Positions 11,713 to 14,006 of a DNA stretch of 14,006 nucleotides are shown one piece after another. The notes below the pieces were generated by a model, which did no database searches, was not told the origin of the DNA, and saw nothing but the letters and a program-made list of their open reading frames with translations. The position numbers and the translations under genes are program-made. The stretch lies in the NCBI GenBank assembly GCA_900556785.1, contig USQK01000046.1, positions 1 through 14,006 on the forward strand, in the 5' to 3' direction. Numbering within the stretch: the first letter of the stretch is position 1; the number at the start of each line of letters is the position of its first letter. Source of the stretch: an uncultured Veillonella sp. Its GTDB lineage: Bacteria; Bacillota; Negativicutes; Veillonellales; Veillonellaceae.

Positions 11713-12657
11713 ATGAGAGCTCTCAATAAAAAATTGATGACATTGGCTTGTGCAACGTGCTTGACTGTTGGCATGGGTGCAGTGGCATATGCTGATACAG
11801 TAGATTTAGGCTATGGTTTGTATGGCAGTACATCTTCTACAGTGAAAGCAGTAGAGGTAATACATGTTCCTACGGATGCAAAACTGCGAAATAATGAGCA
11901 AAGCCAAATGATTTCAGCTGCAAATAAAGCGGCTATGGATGCTGTTAATGTTAACTTTAAATTGCATGCTCCAGTTCCTGTCGCACCTATGAAGGGCGAT
12001 ATTTTAGATGGATTTTCCTACTATCAATTACAAGGAACTGACAAACAAGGTCACCATGTAGGTGAATTACTGGTTATTAACTATTCTAAAAATGCCATAG
12101 ATCAAGTAATAGGAATGGCTAATACTGTTGTGGCGAAGGGCACAGATGTAAAAACTGTTGCGGAAAATTCTTCTGATTCTAAATCGGTAGAATTTTATTC
12201 TAAAGAGTTAGCTCAAGAAAAATTACAAAATTTAAAAGGTAACACCATTGAAGGTGCCAAATTAGCTAAAGACTTAAAAATGATAAATGATAAGTTACCT
12301 TCTCAAATTATAGGTACCTTTGATAAAATGCTTGCCACAGATAAGAAATCATCTCCTAAAAGTATAGAAGAATTCCGTTCTTATGTAGACTTTATGGCAA
12401 AACAAGTGAGCCTAGATGCAACGCATGTGGCCTATAAACCTGTGCAAACACGCTATGGTACAGCTGTGACAGGCGATTTACGCGGTAGTCTAAAATATGA
12501 TGGCTTTAGAAATACTTATTCCTTAATTGGTTATGCTGTTCCTACAGATAAAGGTGTATCTTTACAGCTTTTAATGTCTGATGACTCTAGCTATGATTAT
12601 TGGGCTAATGAGTTGAATCATATGTATCAAACACAATCTCTTAAGGGAGGTAAATAA
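11713..12657 (+). CDS. Exported protein of unknown function, first of a paralogous pair
   Basis: A 314-residue protein of no family I recognise. Residues 1-27 are a signal peptide ending AYA before D28, so the product is exported; no lipobox is seen. The mature chain is soluble, mixed helix and strand, with YYQLQGTDKQG (103-113), followed by a hydrophobic strand and a Lys/Ser-rich helical middle (about 160-225). The C-terminal part has RYGTAVTGDLRGSLKYDG and a terminal helix with YWANELNHMY. The start at ATG 11713 is supported by GAGG six bases upstream; a GTG at 11701 would add four residues ahead of the signal peptide. It is followed after one base by a gene with the same layout, so the two are one operon. 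The shared YQLQGxDKxG block and LACAxCL signal core suggest an old duplication. Confidence 0.82.
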   Translation: MRALNKKLMTLACATCLTVGMGAVAYADTVDLGYGLYGSTSSTVKAVEVIHVPTDAKLRNNEQSQMISAANKAAMDAVNVNFKLHAPVPVAPMKGDILDGFSYYQLQGTDKQGHHVGELLVINYSKNAIDQVIGMANTVVAKGTDVKTVAENSSDSKSVEFYSKELAQEKLQNLKGNTIEGAKLAKDLKMINDKLPSQIIGTFDKMLATDKKSSPKSIEEFRSYVDFMAKQVSLDATHVAYKPVQTRYGTAVTGDLRGSLKYDGFRNTYSLIGYAVPTDKGVSLQLLMSDDSSYDYWANELNHMYQTQSLKGGK

Positions 12658-12658
12658 T

Positions 12659-13435
12659 ATGAAATCGTTGAAAGTATTGGCTTGTGCAGCTTGCTTATTG
12701 GGAACCGTATCTGGCGTAGGTTTCGCTAAGGATGTACAAACCATTGCAGGTTCTATGGTAGTGCCTAACAATGTCAATGTTGTTTCTGCATCCAAAACAA
12801 ATACCCGTGATTTTGTAGAGAAACAATTAAATGAGAACCCTTCAAAATCTTCAATGGCAAACATGATGGCAAAAGAGTTCCTACAAAACTTAGGTACTAA
12901 TTTTGATGTATACCAATTACAAGGATCCGATAAAACAGGCCAAAAAGATGCATTCCTAGTAGCGGTAGATGTTAAACAAATTGCGCAAAAAGTAGCTAAA
13001 GATAAGGCTAATGACCCTATGTTTGTGGCTGCAATGGCAGCTCTTGATAAAGGCCAAATTGACCCTGTTACAGAACAACTCATGTTAAATGCTATTAACA
13101 AGCAAATTCCAACTACTACAACTGTAGTACCTTTAAATGATCCGAAACGCTATGCTAATCTTAAGACTCGGTCAGGTGAACTGCTTATAAAACCTAGAAC
13201 GCTTACCGTAGAAAATGCGGAACAAGTACATCCTGTGGCTGGTACAAAATATCAAACTTATGCAGCAAGTTCTCGATTGTTATATGCGGATGGAAATGTA
13301 CAAACTCCGCTTTATGCAAATGCTGCATTTGTGTTGAAGCCAGGTAAACCGGTACTATACGTAGGTGTAACAACTGATGTACAACGGGATTATTTCAAAA
13401 CGATATTTGACAATGCCTTCAAATCTATTAAATAA
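12659..13435 (+). CDS. Exported protein of unknown function, second of a paralogous pair
   Basis: A 258-residue exported protein. The signal peptide covers residues 1-23 (GFA before K24). YQLQGSDKTG (85-94) corresponds to the block in the upstream gene, again followed by a short strand (FLVAVDV) and a Lys/Ala-rich helix. The end (about 195-258: KYQTYAASSRLLYADG, then ALVL-like strands and DYFKTIFDNAFKSI) parallels the C-terminus of its neighbour: two strands, then an amphipathic helix with aromatic and acidic residues. Its ribosome binding site GGGAGG is embedded in the last codons of the upstream gene, and the intergenic gap is one base, so translation is coupled. Function unknown. No catalytic motif is apparent. 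A periplasmic heterodimer or a pair of binding proteins is possible but speculative. Confidence 0.82.
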   Translation: MKSLKVLACAACLLGTVSGVGFAKDVQTIAGSMVVPNNVNVVSASKTNTRDFVEKQLNENPSKSSMANMMAKEFLQNLGTNFDVYQLQGSDKTGQKDAFLVAVDVKQIAQKVAKDKANDPMFVAAMAALDKGQIDPVTEQLMLNAINKQIPTTTTVVPLNDPKRYANLKTRSGELLIKPRTLTVENAEQVHPVAGTKYQTYAASSRLLYADGNVQTPLYANAAFVLKPGKPVLYVGVTTDVQRDYFKTIFDNAFKSIK

Positions 13436-13551
13436 TTTGTTATAGATATGCTTTCACGAAGTATGTCATTTACAAGGTAATTACTAATGTGAGTATGGCG
13501 GCATTAGAATAATTTATATTATTTTCAATTATATTTTAAAGGAGAATTATT

Positions 13552-13923
13552 ATGAACACAATTCACACAGACAAAGCTCCAGCAGCAGTAGGTCCTTACT
13601 CTCAAGCTAAAGTAGTAGGCGGTTTATTATTCGCTTCTGGTCAAATTCCACTCGATCCTGCAACTGGTTCCATTGTTGCAAGCGGTATCGTAGAGCAAAC
13701 TGAACAAGTATGCAAAAACATTGATGCTGTATTGGCTGCAGCAGGTTCTGACTTCTCTGAAGTTATTAAAACTACTTGTTTCTTGGCTGATATTGCTGAC
13801 TTCAAAGCATTTAACGAAGTGTATGCTAAATATTTCACTTCTAAACCAGCTCGTTCTTGCGTAGCAGTAAAAGACCTTCCATTGGGTGCTTTGGTAGAAG
13901 TGGAAATTATTGCGGAAGTATAA
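13552..13923 (+). CDS. ridA: RidA/YjgF-family enamine/imine deaminase
   Basis: A 123-residue trimeric cytoplasmic enzyme that hydrolyses reactive enamines and imines such as 2-aminoacrylate to keto acids and ammonia. The active-site set is complete: Y16 (GPYSQA), S29-G30-Q31 (FASGQIPLDP), R101 and C103 (PARSCVAV), and E116, which keeps the 15-residue distance from the arginine seen in E. coli RidA (R105/E120). Length is typical. AAAGGAG precedes the ATG. The 116-base gap before it holds a weak hairpin (about 13448-13464) and AT-rich sequence, with no promoter I can call firmly. The next gene begins one base after its stop and looks like an L-cysteine desulfidase, an enzyme expected to release 2-aminoacrylate, so the pair makes metabolic sense. 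Confidence 0.96.
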   Translation: MNTIHTDKAPAAVGPYSQAKVVGGLLFASGQIPLDPATGSIVASGIVEQTEQVCKNIDAVLAAAGSDFSEVIKTTCFLADIADFKAFNEVYAKYFTSKPARSCVAVKDLPLGALVEVEIIAEV

Positions 13924-13924
13924 G

Positions 13925-14006
13925 ATGGATTATATTTCCTTATTACAATCAGAGATGCGTCCTGCCTTCGGGTGCACTGAGCCAATTGCATTGGCTTATG
14001 CGGCTG
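13925..14006 (+). CDS. L-cysteine desulfidase / UPF0597-like protein, 5' part only
   Basis: Only the first 27 codons are inside the window; the frame is open at the edge. The visible start includes EMRPAFGCTEPIALAYAA (residues 10-27), which matches the N-terminal signature of the UPF0597/CyuA family (E. coli: VKPALGCTEPISLALAAA). The conserved C17 is in the GCTEP motif. Family members are oxygen-sensitive iron-sulfur enzymes related to serine dehydratase; CyuA converts L-cysteine to pyruvate, ammonia and sulfide. GGAAG lies in the last codons of ridA, and the ATG starts one base after the ridA stop, so the two are cotranscribed. A serine dehydratase activity cannot be excluded from 27 residues. 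Confidence 0.75.
   Translation, partial: MDYISLLQSEMRPAFGCTEPIALAYAA

Noticed and set aside
12571..13101. Minus-strand open frame of 176 codons across the exported-protein pair
   Set aside because: Antisense to two coupled signal-peptide genes with good ribosome binding sites; its translation is Ser/Thr/Cys-rich, as expected of a shadow frame.

Overview
The window looks like chromosomal DNA from a low-GC, double-membrane Firmicute of the Negativicutes, most likely Veillonella or a close relative. This rests on protein flavour, AT-rich intergenic DNA, strong AGGAGG-type ribosome binding sites and consensus sigma-A-like promoters. It is inferred from reading, not from a database search. I saw no tRNA, rRNA, CRISPR array, insertion sequence or phage gene.

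Layout. 15-2540: an OmpR/PhoB-type response regulator, a 669-bp gap holding a candidate small RNA and terminator, then a membrane-anchored HtrA/DegP-type serine protease with its own promoter and terminator. 2541-4860: a palindrome-dense promoter drives a PadR repressor, an overlapping DUF1700/HAAS membrane protein and two tandem exported Met/His/Gln/Asn-rich proteins, followed by a multi-hairpin 3' region and a bidirectional terminator. 4865-6168 (minus strand): pyrF-pyrE, the last two steps of de novo UMP synthesis. 6372-9460 (plus strand, divergent): a DnaQ-like exonuclease, deoC, pdp and cdd, a set for breaking down or salvaging DNA and pyrimidine nucleosides. 9502-10323 (minus): a MetQ/NlpA lipoprotein without its ABC partners. 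10576-11472 (minus): a MenA-type prenyltransferase with an unusual translation start region. 11713-13435 (plus): two adjacent exported proteins of unknown function that look like distant paralogues. 13552-14006 (plus): ridA followed by the first 27 codons of an L-cysteine desulfidase/UPF0597-type gene that runs off the window.

How the genes fit together. The first 4.7 kb is envelope-oriented: a regulator, an envelope protease, and a PadR-HAAS module whose apparent effectors are two small exported metal-ligand-rich proteins. The middle is pyrimidine metabolism, with synthesis and salvage operons diverging from a 203-bp control region full of inverted repeats. The end pairs an enzyme family that can release 2-aminoacrylate with RidA, the enzyme that clears it.

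The most unusual items are the PadR module with paired Met/His-rich exported proteins, the palindrome cluster over its promoter, two CU-rich structured RNA regions with competing helices, and the menA start, where a hairpin and a 14-codon leader ORF sit between the Shine-Dalgarno sequence and the start codon.
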